Program-made: the position numbers and the translations under genes
Assembly: GCA_035307785.1 (NCBI GenBank)
Contig: DATGHS010000075.1
Location: 1-23,178 of the forward strand
DNA length: 23,178 nt
Source of the DNA: DATGHS01 sp035307785
GTDB taxonomy: Bacteria > Planctomycetota > Planctomycetia > Gemmatales > Gemmataceae
Reading direction: 5' to 3'
The notes under the pieces: model-generated
What the model saw: only the letters and a program-made list of their open reading frames with translations
Told to the model about the DNA's origin: nothing
Database searches by the model: none
Shown: piece after piece, positions 1 to 7,842 of the stretch
How the letters are laid out: every line of letters starts with the position of its first letter
How positions within the stretch are numbered: the stretch's first letter is position 1

Positions 1-2
1 CC

Positions 3-290
3 ACCGCGGGGTCCATCCGGCTGTTCGACGTGCGGACCGGGGAGGTGCGGCGGGAATTCCGCGGGGGGGAACAACTGCGGGGGCTGGCCATTTCGCCCGA
101 CGGCCGGACGCTGGCAGCGGCAATCCGCAAGGAAATCAAGCTCTGGGACGTGGGCACGGGCGAGTTGAAGCGGACGCTTCGCGGACACGAGAACTGGGTG
201 CTATCGATTGCCTTCTCCGCCGATGGGAAAGCCCTAGTGAGCGGTGGCAGTGACGGTACGAGGCTTTGGGCGTTGGCGGGGGACAAGTAA
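3..290 (+). CDS. WD40 repeat protein, C-terminal fragment
   Basis: This is the 3' end of a WD40 beta-propeller gene; the 5' part lies outside the window and the open frame runs to the left edge. The visible residues contain two to three propeller blades. One blade ends in IRLFDVRTGEV, the next contains ISPDGRTLA and IKLWDVGTGEL, and the last has LRGHENWVLSIAFSADGKAL followed by a degenerate closing strand, GTRLWALAGDK, before the stop. The spaced GH and WD/FD dipeptides are the WD40 signature. In planctomycetes such blades often follow a protein kinase or sigma-factor-like domain, or occur alone, so the function of the whole protein cannot be told from this end. The fold call is secure; the role is unknown. 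Confidence 0.85.
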   Translation, partial: TAGSIRLFDVRTGEVRREFRGGEQLRGLAISPDGRTLAAAIRKEIKLWDVGTGELKRTLRGHENWVLSIAFSADGKALVSGGSDGTRLWALAGDK

Positions 291-540
291 TTCGTACGTC
301 GGCCCGACCGCTGACCCGTAAAGGGGCCTCGGAAGCCAAGGCGCGTCCTTTTTTCGCGGACGATTCTCGATCACGCTGATCGTCGAAGAGAAGGACTGGT
401 CGCCGGCGGAACCGTGAGATTAATTCTGTCGTTCGGTCGTGGACGGTGTCATGCCTCGCGCCGCCACATTTTCGCCACGCCGCAGACGACGTTGTCCGCT
501 TTTCCGAATAGGTACGGTTTTAGCCAGCAATTTCGTGCGG

Positions 541-918
541 CTATTTGATTCTTTCGAATTCGCTCTTATTTCCATCGCTTTTGGTAATCACCAATTTGTC
601 GCCATCGAGCGAAATCTTTTCGGTGTTCTTGTCGTCACCGCCCGCCTTCTTGACAACGACTGTAATCTTTTCTCCTTCAATTGAATACGTCGATTCCACC
701 TTTCTGCTTTCGCCGTCTTTTGCAAAAGTGATGATCAAATTGCCATCCTTTTTGAATTCAAAAATTGAATCAACAGGCGGAACCTTGCCGTCAATCATGA
801 CCAATTTCCATTTGCCTACCAGCTTGGCCTTGTCGATGGTTTTCTCGCCGGCCAGAGCCAATGCCACAACGCCGCTCATCACTACGAGAGCGAATACAAG
901 GATGCTAATCTGTCTCAT
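541..918 (-). CDS. Small secreted protein, TIGR03066-like (Gemmata paralogous family)
   Basis: Encodes 125 residues. Residues 1-23 form a signal peptide (hydrophobic ILVFALVVMSGVVALALA, cleavage likely before GEK). The mature part has KLVGKWKLV near its start, then alternating beta strands (FEFKKDGNLIITF, STYSIEGEKITVVV, ISLDGDKLVITKSDG), which resembles the lipocalin-like small domain of the TIGR03066/TIGR03067 families that are expanded in Gemmata and relatives. The open frame extends upstream to 1233, but the ATG at 918 is preferred: it gives a clean signal peptide, has GAGG six bases upstream, and avoids translating the 104-bp repeat at 1063-1166. Function of the family is unknown; an exported ligand-binding or structural role is only a guess. 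Confidence 0.82.
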   Translation of the reverse strand: MRQISILVFALVVMSGVVALALAGEKTIDKAKLVGKWKLVMIDGKVPPVDSIFEFKKDGNLIITFAKDGESRKVESTYSIEGEKITVVVKKAGGDDKNTEKISLDGDKLVITKSDGNKSEFERIK

Positions 919-1062
919 GGCAACCTCGGGTGAAAGTAAAGATTCTGAGAGGGCAACCGCGTTGAGATTGTATTGGGAATTTGGCTGCTCGGGCCGTTCG
1001 ACGTTCCGGGCGAATGCGGTTTCCTTGGAAAACGAAATCGGAACAGTACTGGGACTTCCAAG

Positions 1063-1166
1063 ATTCTTCTCCGGCCATTCTGCACCCCGCAAGCTGCTGG
1101 CTATTTCTCCCGCCATCACGATTCCCAATTCTCGACGGCGAGGCTGGGATTTCCGAAACCGGTTCG
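1063..1166 (+). repeat. 104-bp dispersed direct repeat, copy 1
   Basis: Aligns without gaps to 2688-2791 in the same orientation. By hand alignment 89 of 104 bases match, and 12 of the 15 differences are transitions. It lies upstream of the TIGR03066-like gene. Differences fall evenly over all three codon positions of the frame open in both copies, so I read it as non-coding. Confidence 0.8.
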
Positions 1167-1200
1167 CCGAACGAACGTGCGTAAGTTGGCAGCATGAGTA

Positions 1201-1252
1201 AAAAAGGTGTCGGGAAACGTTCTTATTTGACAACGTTTCCCGACGCCTTTTT
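1201..1252 (-). terminator. Strong hairpin terminator (T-run on both sides)
   Basis: A 16-bp stem (1206-1221 with 1232-1247, one G-T wobble) with a 10-base loop is flanked by AAAAA on the left and TTTTT on the right, so it can terminate on either strand. It begins about 25 bases beyond the stop of the minus-strand surface-protein gene at 1278, which it most likely serves, isolating the TIGR03066-like gene downstream. Confidence 0.85.
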
Positions 1253-1277
1253 CTACAGCTTCACCACCCTTAAATCT

Positions 1278-2489
1278 TTACGCTTCTATGACCCCGGCAA
1301 GAAGCACGTTAGAGTAGCTGACTGTCACACCATTGTTGCCGAACAGGCCGTTGCCGGATATGACCCCGTTCGCATTCGTATACTGCGGTGCGTTGACGGC
1401 GTCATCGACCACCAAAGTTGAGGCGCCGTTGACCACAATGTTGGCATCGATGTATTGGGTCGTGTAACCGTTATCCAGTGTTCCTCCGATCACGACGTTG
1501 GTCGTTGAGTTGCCCTGGATGTCCACCTCCGCATTATTTGTCCATATGTCCACGTTTGCGTTACTGCCGTAGCACGTGACGTTCACGCTGCCGTACACTG
1601 CGCCGGGGCCGCCGTAGGTGGTACCAACGAGAACGGTTTGGCCACTATTCTGGCCAAAGACGTAGGTTGCCACGCCAGCCTCGGTTCCTTGAATGCGTAG
1701 CACGTCGCCTGCGCCTTCCATCTCGACTTGGAAGGAGTTCAACCCGGTTGCTGACGCGGGGTCTAGGAAGGTGCTGGCATTCGGCGCGTTAACCGACAGT
1801 ATGACGTTAGGCTTCTGGGAGAATACAAGGGATGTGCCTGCCCCAATGCCCAGTTCTTGGAGGCACGCAGTACCGGGGATATTGAAGGAGCCGAAGCCGT
1901 TCTGGCTCAGTTGCGCCCCGCTGGAGGACTCTTGTACGGTGAGATTTCCGGTGATCGGGATCTCATCGACCACCGTGGGTGTGCCGTGGAGGGTGAACGT
2001 CAGGTTATCCAGACTGATGGTGGCGGGCTTCAGCAGAACCACGTTAGCTATCTTTGTTTCGCTCCCCGCGACGAACGTCTCGTCGCCGGCGACAGTACGG
2101 GTGCCTTGCAGGCACAGCTTGCTGATGCCGCCAGACAGGTTGATGTTTGTCCCCGGACCGAACGGCATGCCGTTGCTGTCATCGACGATCACCTGGTTAT
2201 TGCTCGAGCCCTGGATGTTAATGGTGTTGAGTCCAAGCTTGTAGAACTTTTCGCCATTTACCACGTTGCCGTTGTCCAACACTTCCATCAAACTGTTCGC
2301 GTTCTGCAGACACTGAATCTTAATCGTGTCGCCCGCTGCGATGTTGCTGATGTTTAAGGTCGAACCGTTCAGTATGAGGGTGGTCGGCACCAGGCGGCCC
2401 TCCAGGGCCTCGAGCTGCAGACTGGCACGGCGCTGCGGCCGGCGCGTGCTACGGGCCGGACCAAAGAATTTCGTCAAGAAGCGTTTCAT
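1278..2489 (-). CDS. Secreted planctomycete surface-type protein with LEALEGRLVP motif
   Basis: Encodes 403 residues. The N-terminus is basic (MKRFLTKFFG followed by an arginine-rich stretch) and then carries LQLEALEGRLVPTT at about residues 24-37. That matches the L-E-x-L-E-x-R-x-x-P motif found near the start of many large planctomycete exported proteins and thought to act in sorting. The rest is low in charge and rich in N, G, T, V and S in short repeated strands (TLILNGSTLNISNI, ANVVLLKPATISLDNLTF, NVVIGGTLDNGY), typical of beta-helix or beta-solenoid surface proteins. There is no C-terminal membrane anchor. The ATG at 2489 is chosen over an ATG 12 codons upstream because AAGGA lies about ten bases before it. 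A strong terminator follows. The gene sits between two direct 104-bp repeats. The substrate or partner is unknown. Confidence 0.8.
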   Translation of the reverse strand: MKRFLTKFFGPARSTRRPQRRASLQLEALEGRLVPTTLILNGSTLNISNIAAGDTIKIQCLQNANSLMEVLDNGNVVNGEKFYKLGLNTINIQGSSNNQVIVDDSNGMPFGPGTNINLSGGISKLCLQGTRTVAGDETFVAGSETKIANVVLLKPATISLDNLTFTLHGTPTVVDEIPITGNLTVQESSSGAQLSQNGFGSFNIPGTACLQELGIGAGTSLVFSQKPNVILSVNAPNASTFLDPASATGLNSFQVEMEGAGDVLRIQGTEAGVATYVFGQNSGQTVLVGTTYGGPGAVYGSVNVTCYGSNANVDIWTNNAEVDIQGNSTTNVVIGGTLDNGYTTQYIDANIVVNGASTLVVDDAVNAPQYTNANGVISGNGLFGNNGVTVSYSNVLLAGVIEA

Positions 2490-2687
2490 GACTCGTGGTT
2501 CCTTATGATGCGGCCATAAAAGCATGGCCAGTGTAGTTGCGAGTTGCCGGGGTTGAACCCATTGTTCATCCCCCGCTAATGTGCCTAGCGCAAACGCTGG
2601 GGAAATGTGACATCAAACTGGCAAGATTTTTGGCGATGGCCCCGCACTTTGGCATTCGGGTTTGGCATTCGGTATTCGCGATCCGTC

Positions 2688-2791
2688 ATTCTTTTTCGGC
2701 TATTCGGCACCCCGCAAGCTGTCAGCCATTTCTCCCGCCATCACGTTTCTCAATTCTCAACGGCGAGGCCGGGACTTCCAAAACCGGATCG
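2688..2791 (+). repeat. 104-bp dispersed direct repeat, copy 2
   Basis: Same orientation as 1063-1166, ungapped, about 86% identical by hand count. The best-conserved core includes GCACCCCGCAAGCTG and ATTTCTCCCGCCATCACG. Together the two copies bracket the surface-protein gene and its terminator. Confidence 0.8.
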
Positions 2792-2964
2792 AAGGGCAGT
2801 ATCGGGCCATCCGACATTCTTCGCGAATTCCGGAGATTGCTTACTCAATTGCCCGTTAAACTCCCCCAACTGCGCTTTCCTAATTTCCGATTTGCATTCT
2901 CCAAACCGGATCGTATCCTTTGGCGGCTTGGGGTCCGCGCGGCGGGAAGGCGGGGATTCGAGAG

Positions 2965-3003
2965 ATGCTACACAATGCTACAAAACCGCAATAAAATGCT
3001 ACA
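2965..3003 (+). repeat. Three ATGCTACA boxes in helical phase
   Basis: ATGCTACA occurs exactly at 2965-2972, 2975-2982 and 2996-3003, with start-to-start distances of 10 and 21 bases (one and two helical turns). Such phasing suits a protein-binding array, but no partner gene is evident nearby. Confidence 0.45.
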
Positions 3004-3372
3004 CCCGCACAAATTCTGTATCGGCGGCAGCCGTGGCGGCGCGCGCTATTCACCTTGGAACCATCAACGAATGAACCCACCAACGAACCAAGCAACCCAA
3101 CCACCAATCAACTCATGAAACCACCAACCAGCACTCAAAATGTATCAATGTGTGCGAAGGCGCGTTGCGCACGCCGTAAGGGACGGCAATTCAATGACTT
3201 AGGGCAGCAGCCACCGTCGCGCACTTTGTCAATTGGTTACAAAATGATACTGTCGCAGCTGCAATTCGCCGGCTGGATGGGCGGGCAATGCAAACCGTTC
3301 GACCCAACTTCCAGAGAGACGGCGGTTGCCGGCGATTCCGACGAGTCCCCGATCATGCCGACTCTCGACCCC

Positions 3373-4146
3373 TCAAAACAGGCTCGACGAAAAGCCGCCG
3401 TCAACCGGGATGGCAGCGCCGGTTACGTAATCGCTGGCCGGACTCGCCAGCCACAGCGCCGTACCGGCAATGTCTTCCGGCTTGGCCCAGCGGCCGGCCG
3501 GGATGCGGGCCAACACGCGTTCGTACAGTCCTGGAACCTGGGCCCGGGCCCCATCCGTCAATTCCGTCTCAAACCAGCCAGGCAACAATGCGTTAACCTG
3601 GATGTTGTCGATGGCCCACGCCAGAGCCAGGCTCTTGCTCAGTTGAACGATGCCTCCCTTGCTGGTGGCGTATGCGGAACCGAAACTCGCCCCGAAGTAG
3701 GAAGTCATGCTGCCGATATTGATGATCTTGCCGCCGCCATTCTGCTTCAGGTGCGGATAAACGGCTTTCGACATCAGGAACGCGCTGGTGAGATTTACAT
3801 CCATGACCTTGTGCCATTCCTCCGGGGCCAGGTCCTGCGGGAGCTTGCGAATGTTGATGCCGGCATTGTTGAAGAGAATGTCGATGCGGCCGAGCCCATT
3901 TTTGGCTTCGCTCACAACCGCGGCTACCTGATCGGGGGAGGAAACGTCCGCCGTCAGGACCAACGGTGCGATGCCTGTCTCTTCGTTCAACGTCTTGGCC
4001 GCAGCGTGCGACTTCTCGGAGTTGCGTGCGATGATAGCGACCCGGGCGCCGGCGTGCGCCAGGCCGCGGGCAATCCCCAGGCCGATGCCGCCGTTGCCGC
4101 CGGTCACCAGGGCTGCTTTCCCCGTCAGGTTGAAAGGATTGGCCAC
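3373..4146 (-). CDS. Short-chain dehydrogenase/reductase (SDR)
   Basis: Encodes 257 residues of a classical SDR: an NAD(P)(H)-dependent cytoplasmic oxidoreductase acting on a sugar, polyol or other alcohol/ketone. The cofactor motif TGGNGGIG is at residues 15-22, NNAG at 93-96, and the catalytic triad is Ser146, Tyr159 and Lys163 (YATSK). The end has the usual PVDGGFS tail. The wording around the active site (SMTSYFGASFGSAYATSKGG) recalls gluconate 5-dehydrogenase or 2-deoxy-gluconate dehydrogenase types, but the substrate cannot be fixed from sequence. The start is a GTG at 4146 with GGAGGT four bases before the final CAGC spacer; the frame runs 21 codons further upstream without a ribosome site. 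It lies 164 bases downstream of the Asp-box gene in the same direction. It may be co-transcribed. Confidence 0.92.
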   Translation of the reverse strand: MANPFNLTGKAALVTGGNGGIGLGIARGLAHAGARVAIIARNSEKSHAAAKTLNEETGIAPLVLTADVSSPDQVAAVVSEAKNGLGRIDILFNNAGINIRKLPQDLAPEEWHKVMDVNLTSAFLMSKAVYPHLKQNGGGKIINIGSMTSYFGASFGSAYATSKGGIVQLSKSLALAWAIDNIQVNALLPGWFETELTDGARAQVPGLYERVLARIPAGRWAKPEDIAGTALWLASPASDYVTGAAIPVDGGFSSSLF

Positions 4147-4310
4147 GCTGCACCTCCGGCGGATGGAAGGGTGTATTTGAGCGGTGAGCCCCGGCTCAGT
4201 ATACGCCACAGCTCAGAATTGGACCGGCACTTGCTGACTTCCGGTAATCGGTGGGCCGGCGCATCCGTGCTGGGCCCACCCCACAAGATTTGTGTGGCTA
4301 CCGTGAGTTG

Positions 4311-7300
4311 CTACTTTTCCCCCACCTCCGGCATCGGCTTTCGCGGTTCTGCCTTCGCGCTTGGCAACAGCAGCGGCGGCACGCCGAGCTTCTGGGCCAA
4401 TGCGTTGTACTGCGTTGCGTCGCTGTTTAGCAGCGTGGTCCATTGCTTGTCGCGTTTGTCCAAATCGGCGCTGAGTTCGGCATTCAGCTCCTTCATGCCC
4501 TGCGTGGGCAGGCCGTCGCCTTCTTTGGTCATTTCAAATAACAGGGCGAATTGCGAATACAGCTTGGCCCCGCCTTTTTGGGCCAGGATGTCGTATGTCA
4601 CCTTGGCTTTGGGGTTGTGGAGTGCGCCTTCCAGATCATCGAGCTTCTTGCTGAGCTTCTTGCCGGCCTCGACAAGCGGCCTGGCGTTTTCGTCTTTCGC
4701 CAGCAGCGCGGCGCGCTCCTGCACCTGCTTGCGCACTTTGCGAAGATCGAGCACAATTTTCGTGAGCCGGGTGATCTCTTCGCGCACCTGGAGCGAAAAC
4801 TTGAGTTGCTCGTCGAGGACATTTTCGCTGATCGTAAGGCGGGGATCCGGCTTTACCGTGAGGGATTCCGTTTTGGTTTGGCCATCGACGGTGAATTTAA
4901 GCGTGTATTTGCCCGGCAACGCCAGGGGGCCATCGACGGGATTGCCGGCGTCGGTTCGGGCATTGGGAATCACATCGGCCCCTTGCCACGTGAGGTCCCA
5001 TACCACGCGGTTCAGGCCTTTTTCCGCCGGCAGGTTCAGCTTCTTGGGCTTCGGCGGCGCCTCTTCGGCCATCGTCTCATCTTCCTTCTCTTCCTTGTTC
5101 TTGCTTTCGAAAATCGTCACGCGCTTGCCGGCGGAATCAAGGACTTCCAGCGTCGCGTTCTTAGCCGGCTCTTTCGGCAACTGGTAGTAGATGATCGCGC
5201 CGCGCGGCGGATTGTCGCCGCCGCTGCGATCGTTCGGAACAGTGATATGGAAATGACCACGCCAACGGTACGTCGGCCTCGGCGCAAAGAGACCGCTCGT
5301 TTTTGCCTGTCGCACCGGAGTCAGATCGTCGAGAATCCAAATCGAACGGCCCATGGTGCAGACCACCAGATCGTCATTCTTCACCACCAGATCGTGTACC
5401 GCCGCGGTGGGCATCTCCAGCTTCAGAGGCTCCCACTTCTGGCCGCCGTTGCGCGAGAAGTACACGCCCTTTTCGCTGCCGGCATACAGCAGGTTCTTCT
5501 GCTTGGGGTCTTCGCGGACCACGTGCAGGTATTCATCCTTTGGCAATGTGTCGTGGATGCTCTTCCAGGTTTTGCCAAAGTCGATCGTCTTCCAGATGTG
5601 CGGCGAAAAGTCGCTCATGCGATGGTTGTCCACCACTACGTACGCGGTGCCAGCATCGTACGGCGACGCTTCGATGCACTGGACCGTGCCCCAGTCGGGC
5701 ACGTCGGCAATGTTCGGCGTTACGTTGGTCCAGGTCTTACCGTTGTTACGCGAAACATGCACCAGCCCATCGTCGCTGCCGGCCCAGATTATGCCCTTGG
5801 TCACCGGCGATTCGGCAATGGCGAAGATGGTGTCGTATGTCTCCACGCCCGTGTTATCGCCGGTGATCGGCCCGCCCGACCATTTCTGCTTGTTCTTGTC
5901 GTTGCGGGTGAGGTCGGGGGAAATCTTCTCCCAGGTCACGCCGGCGTCGTGGGTGCGGAAAAGCACGTTGGCCCCGTGGTACACGGTCTTGGCATCGTGC
6001 GGCGAAATCATGATCGGCGCGGTCCACTGGAAGCGGTACTTCAGATCCGCGGCTCCGTGGCCAGACGGATTGAAGGGATAGATGCTGACGTTACGGCTCT
6101 GGCGAGTACGGTGGTCGTAGCGCGTAATGGTGCCGCCGTATTCGCCGGCATACACGATATTCGGGTCGGACCAATCGAAGACCGCATACCCGGCCTCGCC
6201 GCCGCCAACGTTGTACCAGTCGCTCAAGAAAATCTTTTGGCTCAAGCTGTCGCTTGGCCCGGCGGCGCTGCCGATGTCCTGCACGCAGCCGGCCACGTGG
6301 TACGGCTCGCGGTTATCCACGGCCACATGATAAAACTGCGCGATCGGCAACGGCGGAGCGTACCAGGATTCGCCGCCATTGGTGCTAATGTCCACACCGC
6401 CGTCGTTAGAAGCGATGACGCGCTTCGGATTCTTGGGATCGATCCAGACGTCGTGCATGTCGCCATGGTGATAACCGGGCACGCGTTGGAAGGATTTGCC
6501 GCCGTCGATGCTTTTGAGCAGCGGCACTTGCGGCACCCAGATCACGTCGGCATTCGTCGGGTCGATGGTGAAGGTGGTGTAGTACCAGGCCCGCTGGCGA
6601 AGAATGCGCTCGGAATTGACGCGGCTCCAGCTTTCGCCGCCGTCATTGGAGCGGAACAGGCCGCCCTCGTCGGCTTCTATCAGCGCATACACCCTCCGGC
6701 TATCGGAAGCCGCCACGCCGACGCCGACCTTGCCCCAAATACCGTTCGGCAGGCCGTTCTTCAAAAACTTGTCCGCCGGTTTCAATCCTTCCTTCGCGGA
6801 CTTCGCATCTTTCAGCGAATCCCAGGTGTCGCCGCCGTCGTGCGAGACGTACAGGCCGCTGCCAGGACCGCCGCTGGTGAGTTCCCAGGGCCGGCGGCGC
6901 GTTTGCCAGGTGCCCGCAAAGAGAATGCGCGGATTGCTCGGGTCAAAGCACACATCGCTGGCGCCGGTGTTTTCATCCACGAACAACACTTTTTCCCAGT
7001 TCTTACCGCCGTCTTTGGTGCGGTAGACGCCGCGCTCGACATTCGGACCAAACGGGTTGCCAAGCACTGCCGCGAACGCGATGTCCGGGTTCGTGGGGTG
7101 GACGATCATGGTGCCGATCTGGCCGATACTGGTCCAGACCTGCTTCCAGCTTTTGCCGGCGTCGGTGGATTTGTAGATGCCGTTGCCGGGGCTGACGTTG
7201 CCGCGAATGTTGGCCTCGCCGCTGCCGGCGTAGATGACGTTCGGATCGCTGGCGGAGACGGCAATCGAGCCCATGCCGGCAATGGGCTGATCGTCGAAGA

Positions 7301-7541
7301 TCGGCTTCCAGGTGAAGCCGCCGTCGGTCGACTTCCAAACGCCGCCGGCGGCCGTGGCCGCGTAGTAGGTGTTCAGGTCGCCCGGTACGCCGCACGACCG
7401 GCTCACCCGGCCGCCAATGGCCGGGCCGATCATCCGATATTTCAGCCCCTTCAGTTCCGGCGGAATCTCCGGCTTATCGTCGGCAATCGCAATGGTGGGG
7501 AGAAGGAGAGAGAGAAAAGCGAACAATGATCGTAAATGCAT
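4311..7541 (-). CDS. Secreted Asp-box (BNR/sortilin-like) beta-propeller protein
   Basis: Encodes 1076 residues. Signal peptide 1-20 (FAFLSLLLPTIAIA, cut before DDKPE). Eleven Asp-box motifs of the S-x-D-G-G-x-T-W type follow, beginning with STDGGFTW at about 71-78 and ending with SRNGGQKW. The blades recall YCF48, sortilin/VPS10 and sialidase-type propellers. Proteins with this layout and length are usually annotated as glycosyl hydrolase of the BNR type, but Asp boxes are structural and no sialidase catalytic arginines or other active site can be assigned. After the propeller comes a short acidic/lysine-rich linker, an Ig-like segment (LPGKYTLKFTVDGQTKTESL, comparable to FlgD-like domains) and a helical, lysine/arginine-rich C-terminal region that may form a coiled coil. 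The product is presumably periplasmic or extracellular. Shine-Dalgarno is weak (GAG five bases upstream). Confidence 0.88.
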   Translation of the reverse strand: MHLRSLFAFLSLLLPTIAIADDKPEIPPELKGLKYRMIGPAIGGRVSRSCGVPGDLNTYYAATAAGGVWKSTDGGFTWKPIFDDQPIAGMGSIAVSASDPNVIYAGSGEANIRGNVSPGNGIYKSTDAGKSWKQVWTSIGQIGTMIVHPTNPDIAFAAVLGNPFGPNVERGVYRTKDGGKNWEKVLFVDENTGASDVCFDPSNPRILFAGTWQTRRRPWELTSGGPGSGLYVSHDGGDTWDSLKDAKSAKEGLKPADKFLKNGLPNGIWGKVGVGVAASDSRRVYALIEADEGGLFRSNDGGESWSRVNSERILRQRAWYYTTFTIDPTNADVIWVPQVPLLKSIDGGKSFQRVPGYHHGDMHDVWIDPKNPKRVIASNDGGVDISTNGGESWYAPPLPIAQFYHVAVDNREPYHVAGCVQDIGSAAGPSDSLSQKIFLSDWYNVGGGEAGYAVFDWSDPNIVYAGEYGGTITRYDHRTRQSRNVSIYPFNPSGHGAADLKYRFQWTAPIMISPHDAKTVYHGANVLFRTHDAGVTWEKISPDLTRNDKNKQKWSGGPITGDNTGVETYDTIFAIAESPVTKGIIWAGSDDGLVHVSRNNGKTWTNVTPNIADVPDWGTVQCIEASPYDAGTAYVVVDNHRMSDFSPHIWKTIDFGKTWKSIHDTLPKDEYLHVVREDPKQKNLLYAGSEKGVYFSRNGGQKWEPLKLEMPTAAVHDLVVKNDDLVVCTMGRSIWILDDLTPVRQAKTSGLFAPRPTYRWRGHFHITVPNDRSGGDNPPRGAIIYYQLPKEPAKNATLEVLDSAGKRVTIFESKNKEEKEDETMAEEAPPKPKKLNLPAEKGLNRVVWDLTWQGADVIPNARTDAGNPVDGPLALPGKYTLKFTVDGQTKTESLTVKPDPRLTISENVLDEQLKFSLQVREEITRLTKIVLDLRKVRKQVQERAALLAKDENARPLVEAGKKLSKKLDDLEGALHNPKAKVTYDILAQKGGAKLYSQFALLFEMTKEGDGLPTQGMKELNAELSADLDKRDKQWTTLLNSDATQYNALAQKLGVPPLLLPSAKAEPRKPMPEVGEK

Positions 7542-7842
7542 GTGTGCTCAGGGGATGGACAGCCAGTTCACCTCTCCTAATGAGCCAGGCAGTCGGGGCG
7601 TTAAAGTTTGCCTATCCGGTGTAATTTAATGTAGCTCGCGGACCGGCAGAGAGCCAGCGGGGGGCGAGTGGTAACGGCGTTTCGTTTCCGTTTCACGAGA
7701 AAACAGACACCCCCCATGAAACGAAACGCGATTTCGTGAAATGAAACCGATTTTTGAATGATAAGCGGGGAATGGGATCGTACGCTTGCCATGCGCCATA
7801 CGAACCAGGTTCGCCCAATTCATCCTCAATGTAACCGCTCGC
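7542..7842. other. Intergenic 300 bp with interleaved inverted repeats
   Basis: No gene seen. It separates the end of the membrane-protein gene (7843) from the start of the Asp-box gene (7541), both on the minus strand, and must hold the promoter of the latter. I could not pick a convincing -35/-10 pair. The notable content is the repeat structure at 7677-7741. Confidence 0.5.
7677..7741. repeat. Interleaved inverted repeats (pseudoknot-like order)
   Basis: A perfect 12-bp pair, GCGTTTCGTTTC (7677-7688) with GAAACGAAACGC (7718-7729), is interleaved with a perfect 8-bp pair, TTTCACGA (7691-7698) with TCGTGAAA (7734-7741). The order arm1-arm2-arm1'-arm2' is that of an H-type pseudoknot in RNA. 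The sequence is repetitive (TTTC/GAAA units), so slipped pairings are also possible. Confidence 0.55.

Larger units (their letters stand above)
2490..3372. other. Gene-poor 880-bp stretch with repeats
   Basis: No convincing gene on either strand: the open frames here have no Shine-Dalgarno and no recognisable protein features. It contains the promoter region of the surface-protein gene (a weak TTCAAC-16-TACACT reading leftward just above 2530), a 13-bp tandem motif TTTGGCATTCGGG twice (2648-2672), the second 104-bp repeat copy (2688-2791), three phased ATGCTACA boxes (2965-3003) and a guanine-poor ACC/AAC-rich run (3056-3135). Confidence 0.6.

Noticed and set aside
545..1201. Plus-strand frame over the TIGR03066-like gene
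   Set aside because: The minus strand has a signal peptide and family motif; the plus-strand product has neither.
2945..2972. Possible tRNA T-arm remnant (GGGGATTCGAG) that might mark an attachment site
   Set aside because: No cloverleaf can be drawn around it, and no integrase or second copy is seen in the window.
3055..5187. A 710-codon plus-strand frame over SDR and Asp-box genes
   Set aside because: It is antisense to two well-supported genes and starts in the ACC-rich run without a ribosome site.
4551..7529. A 992-codon open frame antisense to the Asp-box gene
   Set aside because: It lies wholly inside a convincing gene with signal peptide and 11 Asp boxes, and its translation has no family features. 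Long antisense frames are expected in GC-rich genes with biased codon use.
7561..7584. Seven-codon leader peptide (GTG start) before the Asp-box gene, with AGGAG upstream
   Set aside because: The ribosome site to start spacing is too short, the peptide has no regulatory residues and no attenuator hairpin follows.
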